NCBI GenBank assembly: GCA_019843655.1
Contig: JACDQD010000011.1
Span: forward strand, 12,380,604 to 12,444,603
Direction of reading: 5' to 3'
From: Lethocerus indicus
Taxonomy: Eukaryota > Arthropoda > Insecta > Hemiptera > Belostomatidae
Length of the DNA: 64,000 nucleotides
Shown here: positions 50,017 to 62,495 of the stretch, piece by piece
How the letters are laid out: every line of letters begins with the position of its first letter
Position numbering within the stretch: position 1 is the stretch's first letter
Notes under the pieces: model-generated
Databases searched by the model: none
Seen by the model: the letters and a program-made list of their open reading frames with translations, nothing else
What the model was told of the DNA's origin: nothing
Program-made: the position numbers and the translations under genes

Positions 50017-53000
50017 TTCCGGACACCGCCCTTGCGACCGAATTCCAATTGGTTCTCTAATTTCTGATATTTATTTCGTTACCAAAAGATTATGAAACCT
50101 TGGATCGAATGAATGCTATTGACGATATAATATTCGCGATGGAAAATTGTAGGAGTCAGAATATTAACAACAATGGCTCACAATGGCTCATTGCTTTCTG
50201 CTTATGATGTTTTTGCTCTCTTCCCGAATGTTTCAACTTCTTCTCTCAATTGTAGGCCCAACCTAATGATACTTCCAATCTTTTTTTTCACTCTTATTGA
50301 GATTCCCACTAAATAGAATATATTTTCGGTTATAAGAAACGTTATTATGTTAAATTAACTTACAGCATATCTAGAAAAATGTTTCCGATATTTGAAACGA
50401 AATGAGAATTTATTACGTTGTTTTCTTTGATCGAAGCATCGAGATATTTATAAAAAACCCGGTTTTGCAGAACACCCGACCGAGTTCCTGGGTATAAAGG
50501 TTAATTATCTTCCCGATTGGGTGTGGTCTTTCGGGGCTATTACTGGTTGAAATATTAGGCTCCGACTTAAGGGTTACATAAACATATACTATATATAAAT
50601 CACGGAAGTTTTCCGCTACCCGTACTTGAATCGTCACTGACAATTGGGTATGGTCTGCTTCTCTGGTAACTGAAATTCTTCCCACAACATTATTTTCAGT
50701 CAGTAACATGAACCATGTCCTCTTAGAGATCAGTTCTCGTATTATTTGTGAACAAACCTCCTTTAATAATGCTCCATGAATGATGCATAGATTTTTATGG
50801 ATATAAAAACCAATTGCCTTCATTATTATGGTACTCTGCTTGACGGAGTTTCGGTACGTTTTTATCGTTGGACATCTGGAAGAAACGTAACGCGTTCCGG
50901 GCTGGCGAACGCGACGGCTGGACGCCGGGGGTTCGGAACAAAGCGAGCTTGAAAACGACTCAATTTGTCGGATATTTAGAGTTGCGCAAGATGGCGCAAG
51001 TGAGATAAGGAAGGGGCACGCTGTATCGAGGCCGGCCGGTGCTATCTCGGAGGCGGATCGCACCGGTAGACTCATCCTCCGGCAAACGCGCTGTTCTCTT
51101 TCCTCCTTCTATGATGACGGAGAACAATCGCGCTCTTAATTTTCCGACTCTGTCATTGTTGGCCAATACAACTGGGGCAAAAGGCGTTACGTATTTTGAA
51201 TACCCCAGATGTCAAAATCCATTTTCAGAACACAATCAATCGCAGCTATCGGTAGCTCGCTGGGATTTTTTATTTCAGTTGAAAATTAAAACCTACCTAC
51301 TTAAAGATTTTCAATTCTTGAAATGAATCTAATAAATGCAACTTTCATTCTACTTTTGATAGCTCACAGGATATTTTCATATTTGTAGTGTGCAGACCCC
51401 TGGTCTATACCTCATTTTCTGCGTGTGATTTACAATCACACGAATTCTAATTTTTTCATTTATTTTTTAAAGTTACAACTGCAATTTTCTTTAGTGTATC
51501 TAGCGAATGTTCTATAGAATCACTGAAATAAAGAAAACATTAAGTATAAATTGTGTATCACATAAATTGGTGGTTATAGAGGTTCATATCGAGGTATTAA
51601 ATTGAATGCATTTTTCTTAATTTCAAGTTTGCTTTCAAAAAATGATATATATAATAATAAAATAAGCTCTGTTCTTATTATTGTAATTATTTACAAAGAT
51701 TTCTTCCCAACAGTATTAATGCACTCTAATAAGCAATGACTTACAGCCCAGTTGCTACCGAAGTAAAAGCCTGCAGCATACCGGCGGCTTATACCGTCTG
51801 TCGGCTATTAATTAAGTAAATTAAAATGCACACCCAACGGACGGGAGTTATGCGCTTCTCAAGTAGCGTTCAACCCAACTGGCTAACTGGGACGCGCTTA
51901 GTCCTCCCTAACGGGCTTTCACTGTTCCCGCGCATTAAATATTCGGGAAAAGGAAATTCGGTTTTCCTTCGGGGACAAATCAAAAGTGTTCTTATATCGG
52001 TACATTTTCAAACAATATCCGTTGTCAAGTTTGCGAAAAATATCATTATGAAGGTCAGTGTTACTATATTTGCTTCCTTGGATTTTAGTACCGTATATAA
52101 TCAATTGAATTATACATGAACAATAAATTATTAATGACCTAGGTTTAAATGTTGTTTAATGTTTAAACTCAACGCACAAGGGCATATTCCAGGGAATAAA
52201 TTTAAATAATCAACATTTTGATGATTTTCGGGCTGCTCTAAGTAGTCATTTCCCAGCTGTCCAGAAATCCCTCCACACTCGGTTTCTGTTTCTCCACGTC
52301 TTCAGCAGCACTCCATTTAGCAACTTATGATAGCTGCCCATTTCGAGGTTATTCGATAGATGCAAGAGCTTCGAATTCGTTATCTCGAAATGTTCGTCTG
52401 AGACTTGCTTTTTCTGCGAAAACCCCCGGGGAGCTGTATTCGTTTCGGTGGTATCAAATGTTCAAGTCTCGCAGGCCGTTTATTACCAAGGGTGAAATGA
52501 GGAGGTTAACACGAATAGGGCAGTTTTGTGGGGAAAATAAAACTGGCCGTGAATTATCAGGAGAAAACTGTAGTTAGCGTTTACAATCACGTTAAAATGC
52601 CCCCGGGGTGGGAGGCGTCCCGCGTTAGCCTAGAAACCCAGATGTTAAACCCGCTATGAAAAATTCGATCGTTTCAATTTTCACGCATCGAAAGTGGCAG
52701 CCTGAATACAACCCGAGCGGGTAATTCATTAGGGCAATTAGTCGGGGGAGTTTCGTCGGAACGAAAGTGAACACTTTCGTTGTAATAATTTCGTCCGCCA
52801 GTGAAAATCCGTAGGGAGATATCCAGAAGACGAAATACACAAAATTAGACTATATCCAGTTTTCCCTCACAATATTTATGTTTCCCTCATACCGCCACAA
52901 GCGGTAGCCTAATATACAATGTATATTAGAAAGCGGCGAAGAATTTTAAAAATTTGGGTTATGTTAATTAATTTTTGCTTATTATGTTATTAAGTCTATT

Positions 53001-54348
53001 CGTCCACAATGTAATATATTAAAATAATTGTGTCTTAAAAACATTTAATAAGAAGATAATTACTAAACCAATTTTCTGTTATACAATTCGTAGAATTTAA
53101 ACTCATACTGTCATATTGACAGAATTCTATCTGTAACCAGTCTAACTTAAGATACCAATCTATTCGTAAATATGCGTCGGGGACAGATGATCACAAGACC
53201 TCTGAAACAACCAAAATAAAATGAAAATAAATAATAATTTTAACTGAATCGTGTGGTGTGACTCGTTTCGAGGAATTGCCGCTGACGAACTTGAACTAGG
53301 CCTTGGAAGGAAAGTGAGCGACTGTTCTCTCTCTCTCCCACTCTCTTTCCATTCTGCCCGCGCCCCATTCATTCATCTTTTCATCGGCCGGACGACGAAA
53401 TAACGGCACGTACCAAACGGCACGTTGCCCGTCTCTTTTCTCTGCCCCTCTTTACACCTTCTTCTCTTTCACCGACCATTCTACCGAACCCCGCGGCGGG
53501 GGGACGCCCCCGGCTCCGCGATGGAGGAAAGTCGTTAGGAAAACCGGAACGAATGCGAGCAGAAGAGATTCTATTTCATCCCGAGCTTAAAATTAACGGG
53601 ATAGGACATTCAAAGTATATTTATGCAATTCTCAAACATTTCGTAAATAAATTTAAAAAATTATAAACTTTACTAACACGGCTACCGAAAAATAGCAATC
53701 TCAATAAGGAACCACAGAATTATATTTACAAAAATAAATTGTAATGCCTAGTAATATATCATTATAGTAGTATGACAAATGCATGGAATTAAATCTAGAA
53801 TATATTTAACTGTACTGTAGAGATTACTACGATATATATTAGGCACTAATATAAAATAGTATAATAATAAATAAATCATTGATATATTCTCGTTCCAGTT
53901 AGAAGCAACCTGTCAGCACTAGAACACTGTACTACAAACGATACACTAGAAGTAAATCAATTCCAAACCCTTAGAGGTATGTTTTATTCTAATAACAAAA
54001 TATTCTTGGATAAAATTACTGTAGTTATCTCAAATTTCGATTCTTAAATAATCAACTACTAAAATATATATTAGCTTATACAAACCATGGATATTCATAG
54101 TGTGTCATCGAAGTATAATAAGGACTTAATAATTAACATAAAAGGAAGTTCGTGTGTACCTGTATATTGAAGAGAAACGCTATTCAAATGACCGAACAGC
54201 TGCAGCGGTATTGTGAAGGGAAACAATACTGAAATTATAGACAACAATGCCGCACTAAATTAGACCACCCTGTTCGTCACGAAAGTTAGTTAAGTAATAT
54301 CTCGTTAGACTTTAATTTACATTGGGATAAGTAAAATAATATTTTGCT

Positions 54349-54382
54349 ACTGAATACGGGGGTGAACCGAAACCGGCGAGTC
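54349..54382 (+). repeat. GAAACCGG short dispersed motif, copy 9
   Basis: ACTGAATACGGGGGTGAACC then GAAACCGGCGAGTC; the 5' half is diverged. Confidence 0.3.
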
Positions 54383-55718
54383 GTGGATTATAACCGAGGA
54401 AAACGTTTTATTTTCAATAAATAACGCGTTTAAGTTCTTAAGGACTAACTCTATAAATAGTAATTTGAATGATGAAGCTGGTAGATCATTTTCCATACGG
54501 TCGGTCCCGCCGTGAATCATAGGTGAAAGTGCTGTCGACAGATCCGGGCCATAATAACCGTTTCGTAATGCCTGTTTTTCGGCACCCTCGCTGTGTATCG
54601 ATTATACGCCAGATCGGATATAGTCGCGTTTCACGCGGATACACGGCCTCCTAATTGACGTCCTCCTTGTAAATATTTGTCCAAACCGAAGTGTGACGTC
54701 GATGTTCGATTGTCGGCAGAAGGGTTAATTTCATTCCGAACCGGAGTTCAACTAGGCGAACCAGCGAACTCCTGCTGGAGTTCCATCTGCAGAGCGTTCC
54801 ATATTAGAACTTCGTTCTAAGCTCGAGAATTTTTGTAGAATATAACGCTGAAATATTAGGTTTTCCTAAAAAATAGCGCCGGACTGTGTAGCTATTGACG
54901 AAAGACAAATAAGCTATTACTAGATACTTATCTATTCTATACAAAAGATCTTTTCTGTACATAAATTAAAATCTTCAAAGTGGAAACAATATCGTACTTC
55001 TTCTTCCATAAACGAGTTTCTACTTCAGTGTCACTTCTGAAGTTGGCGTAACATCGGAGTTAACATAAATTAATAAGGATCCGTCACAGGTTGAGTTTTA
55101 TAATTAATAACGATAGATATATAATTGGTGGTAACACTATAAAATCTTTCCTCGGAGCGAACATAAAAGAACAAAACGTTTAGTAAAAGTAAACTCTTGT
55201 AGGTCCTTCAATGAATGGGGCGGTTTGCAAGAGTTCGGCCCCCAGTGACACGGAATGCATATCAACAATGGTTAACCCAAAACGAGCTCAATTAAAATTC
55301 TAACGTAGAATAATCTAATTCTAATAACGATAATTAGTTGAGTCGCTAAACCGTCGGGTCGGTGAATGAATAATTAGGACTCGAATGAAACCGTTGAATC
55401 GAGAGTGAAGGCTTCTTTGAGCCTTGACGTTATCTCCTGTCTGTCGGCTGATGAGATAAGGCTTCGGGGGATCTTGAGATTTCATCACAATTGCTAATGA
55501 GTAACTGGCTGCCCCCGGGTTACGAGAAATTTCCCAAGTGCAGGCCGCCTGCAGCTGAGTCGGCAGTCACCAGCTTTGCAAGCGAAATCCTACGGCTGTA
55601 TCGACCACGCCATTCAAGCCCCCACTCGTGGGGGCCTTTATAAAGCTTAGTTTTACAATGTCCACTGATACACTATATTTTTTTTAAAACAAATTTCAAA
55701 AAAAAGAAAGAAAAATCT

Positions 55719-55729
55719 AATACAAACTG
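55719..55729 (+). repeat. 11-bp target-site duplication, left
   Basis: AATACAAACTG, identical to 56245-56255. Confidence 0.85.
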
Positions 55730-56244
55730 ATTACGTCGAATCCCCATACCCGACTCAAAAGAATCGACTTAAACCGCAAATTTGGACTTCTAAGACCATT
55801 ACTAAAACGCACATCAAAATTGACCTTAAGTAACGAACTCACAATATACAAAGCCGTATACAAAACCGACATGGACATACGCTATAGAACTATGGGGTTC
55901 CACCAAGATATCCGACATTCTTCGAACCATCCTCAATGCTCCCCGGTATGTTTCAAATCGCACCATACGTAATGATCTCAACGTACCGACAGTGGACGAA
56001 GTCGCGATATCCATTCCCGCCTTAATCCTAATTCCAATTTGCTCGTTCAGTCACTCTCCCCTATTACCCATCCGTTATCCCCGCCGCGACGGCTTAAACG
56101 CCACTGGCCCAGAGATCACCTCGGATACTAATTAAATCGTGTCAAAAAGTGCCAAAGTGGGTGGTTTCTTTATCGAGACAAACACGTGAAAAATATACGT
56201 GTATCGATTGTACTTTTAACTGTAAAGTTGATTGTGCAAAAAAA
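55730..56244 (+). mobile_element. 5'-truncated Jockey-clade LINE fragment with poly(A) end
   Basis: The plus strand encodes the C-terminal end of a Jockey-type ORF2. It reads NPHTRLKRIDLNRKFGLLRP, then LTLSNELTIYKAVYK; after a one-base insertion in an A run (near 55862-55865) it reads TWTYAIELWGST and NAPRYVSNRTIRNDLNVPTV. After a second shift it reads HPLSPPRRLKRHWPRDHLGY and stops at 56129-56131. A short deletion also removes family residues before NAPRYV. A 3' UTR of about 110 bp ends in a run of A. Perfect 11-bp duplications flank it, the signature of target-primed reverse transcription. It is dead: truncated and frameshifted. Confidence 0.9.
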
Positions 56245-56255
56245 AATACAAACTG
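56245..56255 (+). repeat. 11-bp target-site duplication, right
   Basis: AATACAAACTG directly after the poly(A) end of the LINE fragment; its first two A may belong to the tail. Confidence 0.85.
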
Positions 56256-57024
56256 TTGTTGGTAAGAATGTATTAATCAATTTGGAATATTATGTCTTGC
56301 GAAATTCAATTTTCAATTTACTTCGTAAAAAAATAGACAGGAAGAAGGAAAGTTAGAAAATATTCCCAGCTTGAGCCCTATAGGATAAGATATCGGGAAT
56401 AAGGAATATATTTATGCATTGGATCTAAAACCTGTTTCATTTCCGAACGCAGAAGTCGGCTATCCCGTTGAAAAGGCGTGTCCCCTAGGACAAGGACGAA
56501 GGACCCAATCGGAGAGGAAGGCGGGCATTACCCGTCGCCGGATAGGCCAGGGACGTCCCCTTGGGACTTGCGGGGGAATTGCGAAAAAAGCCCAACTGGG
56601 GATTAAACAACGTTTGCACAACCCGCGGCGTCGACGCCCATATCAAATATACAATTCAAATTAGGCGAAGGTATCCTTCAGATTTAGATATCGTCCGTTT
56701 ATTTGTTATCCAGAGAAACTATATACTTCTAATTCGATATTTACGATAAATTATTTGTTTAAAAAGTGCCGAAAACGGCCAAGGACCAAATAGGAGTTTT
56801 ATTCAGGATCACATCAGCATTTTATCAGGATTTAAATTTGATACAGGATCTTGAAAGTAGGGAGACAAATTCAGTGTGAATATCCGCCATTCTTGATTTA
56901 AATACTTTCATAAAGTATTCGATCAGGATTCCAAAAATTCAATAGACCCCAGCATCTGGTGTTTTAAACTGAATTTTTACGCATATAACGGCATTCTTAT
57001 GTCATAGGATGTAATAGGATGCCG

Positions 57025-57058
57025 CTGATGATGGCTTGGCCCTTCCAAACCCGAGTCC
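57025..57058 (+). repeat. CTGATGATGGC short dispersed motif, copy 10
   Basis: CTGATGATGGCTTGGCCC then TTCCAAACCCGAGTCC. The 5' half is perfect, the 3' half diverged. Confidence 0.4.
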
Positions 57059-57240
57059 TTAACCCAGCACCAAGTAGAATAGGGGTGTGGATGAAAAATG
57101 ATTGACGAAATTTCCCCGCCAACCGAGAACAAAAAAAAAGTTAAATTTTCCCACGACGACACACAACGCTGTGAGTGAATTACTACAGCGGCCGGTGCAT
57201 GGGCGCGCTCGAGGGAGCACACACACGAATACCAACCCTA

Positions 57241-57247
<7 letters not shown>

Positions 57248-57317
<70 letters not shown>
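57248..57317. repeat. Perfect (CT)35 microsatellite, 70 bp
   Basis: Seventy bases of uninterrupted CT. Open frames through it encode only Leu-Ser repeats. Confidence 0.98.
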
Positions 57318-57320
<3 letters not shown>

Positions 57321-58404
57321 GCTAATTATTAGTTATTTATTAATTACTAACTCGGTGGGAAAGTTGGGCAAGTGACGTGTGTGTGTCTATGTTTGAAAGC
57401 CAAGGCTCTTACCGGCTGACTCCCACCGGCTCCATCCGTTTCAACAGCGGAGAAAATAATTTCGCCGTGTCCCAACCTAAATACAAGCAAAACCGCTGTT
57501 ACAGATACGTAACGGTCAGAAATTCGGTCCAACTACAGGGCAAATTCAACAATTTGCTTTCTGTTCTTTTTCAATTCCCCGTAAAACTAATTGGACCTGC
57601 CCCTTCATAATGACTCTGTTCTACAACAGTCTGTTGAAGCAAAACTTACGTAAATCCTAGCGAAAACCCAGTTTTGCGAATAGAAATCCACCGTTTATAT
57701 AACTAATAACTGCCGTACAGTCGAAAAGATCTGTTGTGTATTTATTTGGTTCCTTCACTCGCTAAACCTCGGTATGTGTGAAAATATGCACTCTTAAATG
57801 GGTCCACGGTGAAAAAAAATCATTTCACTATTCATCTATTCTTCATCCATCCATTTATTACGATGTCTTCATAATAATAATAAGTCCATTTTTTTTATTT
57901 TAGAAACCGCAACTTCGGCCCGATCAGAAATGTCTGTATTTTCCATTTTTTTTATAAAAGCACGTTGATAGCATATTCTATTATCGGTACGGGGTTTTCG
58001 CATAAAATCAGATAAAGGCCGATATTTATTAAATATTCTATAGTTTCGTATAAATTACCAGCACTCAGTTTTTATAAGGAATTATGAAGAATAGTGAGAC
58101 AAACATGACAACGATTATGAGTATGCACATTTCAAACTCACACTCAGGCACACGGTATGTTGAAATTTTAACAAGCCTGGCCCCCAGTACCTCCGCAGAC
58201 ATTAGCGGATAATCGATGAGAAAAAAGAATTAGAGAACAAAAAATTTTTCAAAATTAATTTTTCGATAACGCCTCCAGTTGGGCAACAACAACAGCAACG
58301 TCGGGGTGTGCGATTGGACACGCCGAAAAAAAATTCCCCGCGTTTAGCGGGGTGTCGAAATGTTTTTATTATTTCTTATTCGTTGTGCGAAAACAAATGG
58401 GTAA

Positions 58405-58424
58405 AGAGAGAGAGAGAGAGAGAG
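58405..58424. repeat. (GA)n microsatellite
   Basis: Short GA tract. Confidence 0.9.
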
Positions 58425-58582
58425 TGATGGGGAAGAATTCGCATTTTACGTTTTCTGAACGTTTTGTGAATGGGGCCCGAGTTTTGATGAATGGAAACGT
58501 CGACTACCAAATTTAGAAAAATTTAGCTACTAATAATTTATTGTCAGAGCGGTCATTCAAATACTCGGGTGGGAGACTCCTA

Positions 58583-58601
58583 TCACACACACACACACAC
58601 A
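58583..58601. repeat. (CA)n microsatellite
   Basis: Short CA tract. Confidence 0.9.
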
Positions 58602-59039
58602 TGCCAATAAATAAAATAATTTATGACCCCATAAATCATGACTTATTGCAGTTGCAAGGGAAATTAACTGTTGACCCTCCTATTAATAGAGTAGTATAAC
58701 AAACTCGTTGGTTCCAAAATACTGTTTTAATCTACACAAATTATTTCTGGCTTGGAAATATTTTTTAGTGCCTGGTCTGGAGTACTGGAAATCTGTTAAC
58801 GGTTATTTCAAATCTAATGAACGGAGAAAATCTTTTAAATTATATAGTCTCGCTGTGAAAAACAAATCATTATTTCGCGTTATCTATTCTATCGAGTTAA
58901 GGTACTAAGGTTTGGAATGGTATCACTCTCAGGGTGTTCTGTCTCCCCCACGTCTCTTGTTTAGTAACAGTAATAGTACAGTGAAAGTGTTGCCATCAAG
59001 TTGGCATATAGCACTGTATGGTTCAGTCCCTCGCTGTAT

Positions 59040-59072
59040 TGACTGTGGCAAAAACCGAAACTCGGTCTAGCT
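59040..59072 (+). repeat. GAAACTCGGTCTAG short dispersed motif, copy 11
   Basis: TGACTGTGGCAAAAACC then GAAACTCGGTCTAG; fits the 3' half of the consensus. Confidence 0.35.
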
Positions 59073-60762
59073 CGGGACGATATTCACAAATACTGGCCTA
59101 AATGTCTATAATAAGAAAATTAAGCATTTTTCTGCCCGGATATTAGGCCCGCGACTAGGAAGACGATTAGAGAAAGCGAGGGACAAAGGGGGACTTAATT
59201 TTTTTTCTAGCCGCGTTTTCGCCTCCAAATGTAGATATCCCAACCGAGGCGGAACCAATACAGAGAGGGCCATTAATATCATGGCGGCGGAAACATATTG
59301 CGCAAGCGTTTGCGCTCGCTTCCGGCAAGCGGATAGTTATCGCGGTCGCTCTTCCCTGTCACTCTTTCCGATTGAAAACCCATTGTAGGCCCGGTCGCCC
59401 GGTCCGGGTCTAGAGATTAGCCCGAGATCAATAAGGCACACAGTCGTCAATAGAGCGGGGTTTCAGCGCGTCCCAATGCCGGGAGAAAGTCGGCCTGAGA
59501 TGAACCACTTACTTCTGAAGAGCGGCTCGTCCTCGCCAATTGATTTTATAGTCGAAAGGACGCGAGAAAACAACTGGTCTTATTTGTTGCTCTTTTCTTT
59601 TCGTCCGCCATCCGACCAGCCGGGAAAATCGAAAGCTGAATGCGAGTCCTGAAGGAGGTAAATTTTCTGAAACCCGGTTGAAGTTTATGACAGCGGAGTA
59701 GGAGTTCTGAACGTTCGAGAGTGCGATCTGCTGCCTGCCTTATTAATATGCGAATTTCTATAATAGAATTGAAATTATGACTGTACTAGAGTTTAATAAT
59801 TAGGTCCCGCATCGGACACGGAACCGGGTTCTTCAGACTAGCTCCCTGCCGAAATCTACACATAAATACATTTGGATTACAAATCTAAATTGTCTGTATA
59901 ACTGCAAATATGAAAATAAACTGGAGGCTCGTAACACCTTTCGATCGTTCGCCAGACAGGTTTCGGTTAATTGCCGCTGTACGCAGCATTCTGTTATATA
60001 ACGGGTCACTTAAGAATGTCGGGGTTGATACTTAATGAATATTTTATAAATATTGAAACTTTTTTGAAGCTTTTCAAGAGTATAGCACTACCTATATAGT
60101 ATGGCATAGCATAGCCTCTTCTTAACTGCTCTTAATAACTGTTATTAGCTCTTAGTACTGCTTGGCGACTGACATAACTTGTCGATTAATTTGTCTTGTT
60201 TTCTTGCAATGTTTTACTTTGTGTCTCTAAAGTTTGAGAAGAGAGGAGTAATAAGCGGTGGGAAAGAGCGGCCCCGGTGAGCCAGTTCCTCAGAGCTTCC
60301 TCGTTCTCCCCCAATGAGAATCTTCGAGTTTAGGCCCGAATTGCATCACTTCTGTGAGAAACTCACTCGTTTTATACGCGATCGCCTTTCTGATAAATAT
60401 ATGTGTTCTTCAACTGACAAAAGGTCTTTTCTAATTTAGTTCAAATGTTTTGAAAGAGACAATAATTTACTTCCTCGTTTTATGCGTAATTACACGAAAT
60501 AGTCTCCTCCGGTTGTACGAAAACGGGTAAAAGCGTTAAATGCCATTTCGTAAGATGGCGCCGGGATTATGCGGGCGGCGGTCCAGGCGGGATGAAAGCG
60601 GAGGAGTCTTAAAATTGGAAAGCTGTGCGATAACCGCTCGTGCTAATCCTTGTACACGGAGGAACTCATTCTAAAAATATACTGCGCAATTGGGCAGGGG
60701 ATCTGATCGTGGTAATTTCGAGCCTTTGAGTATTTCGCAAACGAACAACTCACCCATAAAAA

Positions 60763-60778
60763 CAACACACACACACAC
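60763..60778. repeat. (CA)n microsatellite
   Basis: Short CA tract. Confidence 0.8.
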
Positions 60779-62415
60779 AATCACATTAGGCACAAGTACA
60801 GTGACTTGGTGGGCGTGATGGGAAGAGGCTAGCCCGGGTCGCAGTAAAGTGAAAGGAATATGGGAAAACTCTTCTTTCCTGGAATGGTCTTCACGCGAAC
60901 TATCATAAGTATTCATGACCATTCAGAATTAAATTAACCATAACTATAATTAAAACATATAATCGAAAATTGATTGGTTACAAATAAAATGTTCCAGCAC
61001 CGTCACTAGCATTTACTGTCTCCACGAACCAGTACTCTTAAATATCTTAAAATAATTCTGTGTCCACAACTTCTTTGAAACCTTTTTAAATTGGGGACAA
61101 ACATTCGAACGAATGCCGCCATCATTTCTTGATGATGATAAATTTTTATCATGCTCCTTTGATATCCTATTTCTGTGATTGGACACAATGCGTTGTATTG
61201 CAATCAAAGAGTGCGCCATTATATTATTATGTGGTTAAATACTCCAAAATAAGAATGGAGTAACGTTAAAGTTGTACCGGAAAAAATACACTGTACAATG
61301 GCAGATAGCCAAACATCGGGCTTGTTTATTATACTAATGATTTTTCCGATAGAAAAGATGCAATTAAAGGTGATATGCGAGCGCACATGTGGTGGCCAAG
61401 AGGCCGTACAATGGGAGCCGCTTTACAAACAACACCTCGTTACCGGCTCGTTACGAGCGGCGAATAACGAGCTTCTAAAAAGCGGCTACCCGTTTTGCGA
61501 GAAGTTCAATCGAAAGGAGTTGCGAAAGGGCCGCCGTCGAATTTTCCGTCATATTTTTGTTTCTATGTCAGGGTAAAATTTCTACGTGCGTGTGTCTCGT
61601 TGTGTGCGCGCGACAATGCTATGTTACTTCCCACAGTATCGGCGCTGGCCTAAAATCGGACAGATTTTTGCTATGAGATGGACGTATAGAAAACCACATT
61701 GGCCGAATATAACGCTAGGCTTTACTGGGACATAATTGCCGTAACAAAAGCTACTATTCCAAACCCTCGCAGACCACAAAACTGGTATTCGAAACTAAAT
61801 TACACTACTCGGAAAAGAAGGAAGGGTCTAAGACTGAAGGAAATTGAGATGGCTCCAATAGGCGACCCCGTGATAAAATTCCAGGCAAGGTGACCAACTT
61901 TGAATTTACATTTTTAATAATCGGCAGCCTTGGCAGCTCCCAATTCGGCTGGTCGGAATTCGGGGTAATTATTTACATTTCTCGGTCGTTTTCCGCCTCT
62001 GGGAATTCATCGACTTGGGGTTTTCCCTCCTGGTCGATCGTTCAACAGACAGCCGATACACTTATCCTGGTAGTCCTTTCTTGAAAGTGCTTGTCCTTCT
62101 ACTAACAGTTTCTTTAAACAACAAGCGAACCGTATTACGTGGTACAAACATAATTACGATGTTGGAAGTCAAGAATTTTGCACGAATTTTAAAGGGACGA
62201 GTGAATTTCGAAATAGAATCACTTTGGCCCGAGATTTCAGTTAACTAATTTCAGTTGCTCAGTGTTGTCACAGCAGGCTTCTTCCTTAATATTCGAAACA
62301 TCCGTCGTAGCTCAGTAGTGAGGTCTGTTAAAAAGAAAAAATAAACAGTTGGCTAAGCCATAGCTCGGTCCGCTTACGAGCGTTCTCGTTTAATCAGCGT
62401 TCCAGATCGGAGCCT

Positions 62416-62418
62416 GAG

Positions 62419-62461
<43 letters not shown>

Positions 62462-62495
62462 GAGATATAGGGAGAGCGAGAGTGAGTGAGAGAGG
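62416..62495. repeat. Imperfect (GA)n tract, about 80 bp
   Basis: GA repeats with a few G, T and C interruptions, most regular at about 62421-62450. Confidence 0.93.

Noticed and set aside
55826..56014. A minus-strand ORF of 62 codons
   Set aside because: It is the antisense of the plus-strand Jockey LINE fragment.
57102..57375. ORFs with long Leu-Ser repeats (also at 39414-39605 and 62374-62728)
   Set aside because: They are translations of (CT)n or (GA)n microsatellites.
62302..62325. CGTAGCTCAGTAGTGAGG, which resembles a tRNA A box
   Set aside because: No matching B box, anticodon arm or acceptor stem follows at the right distance.
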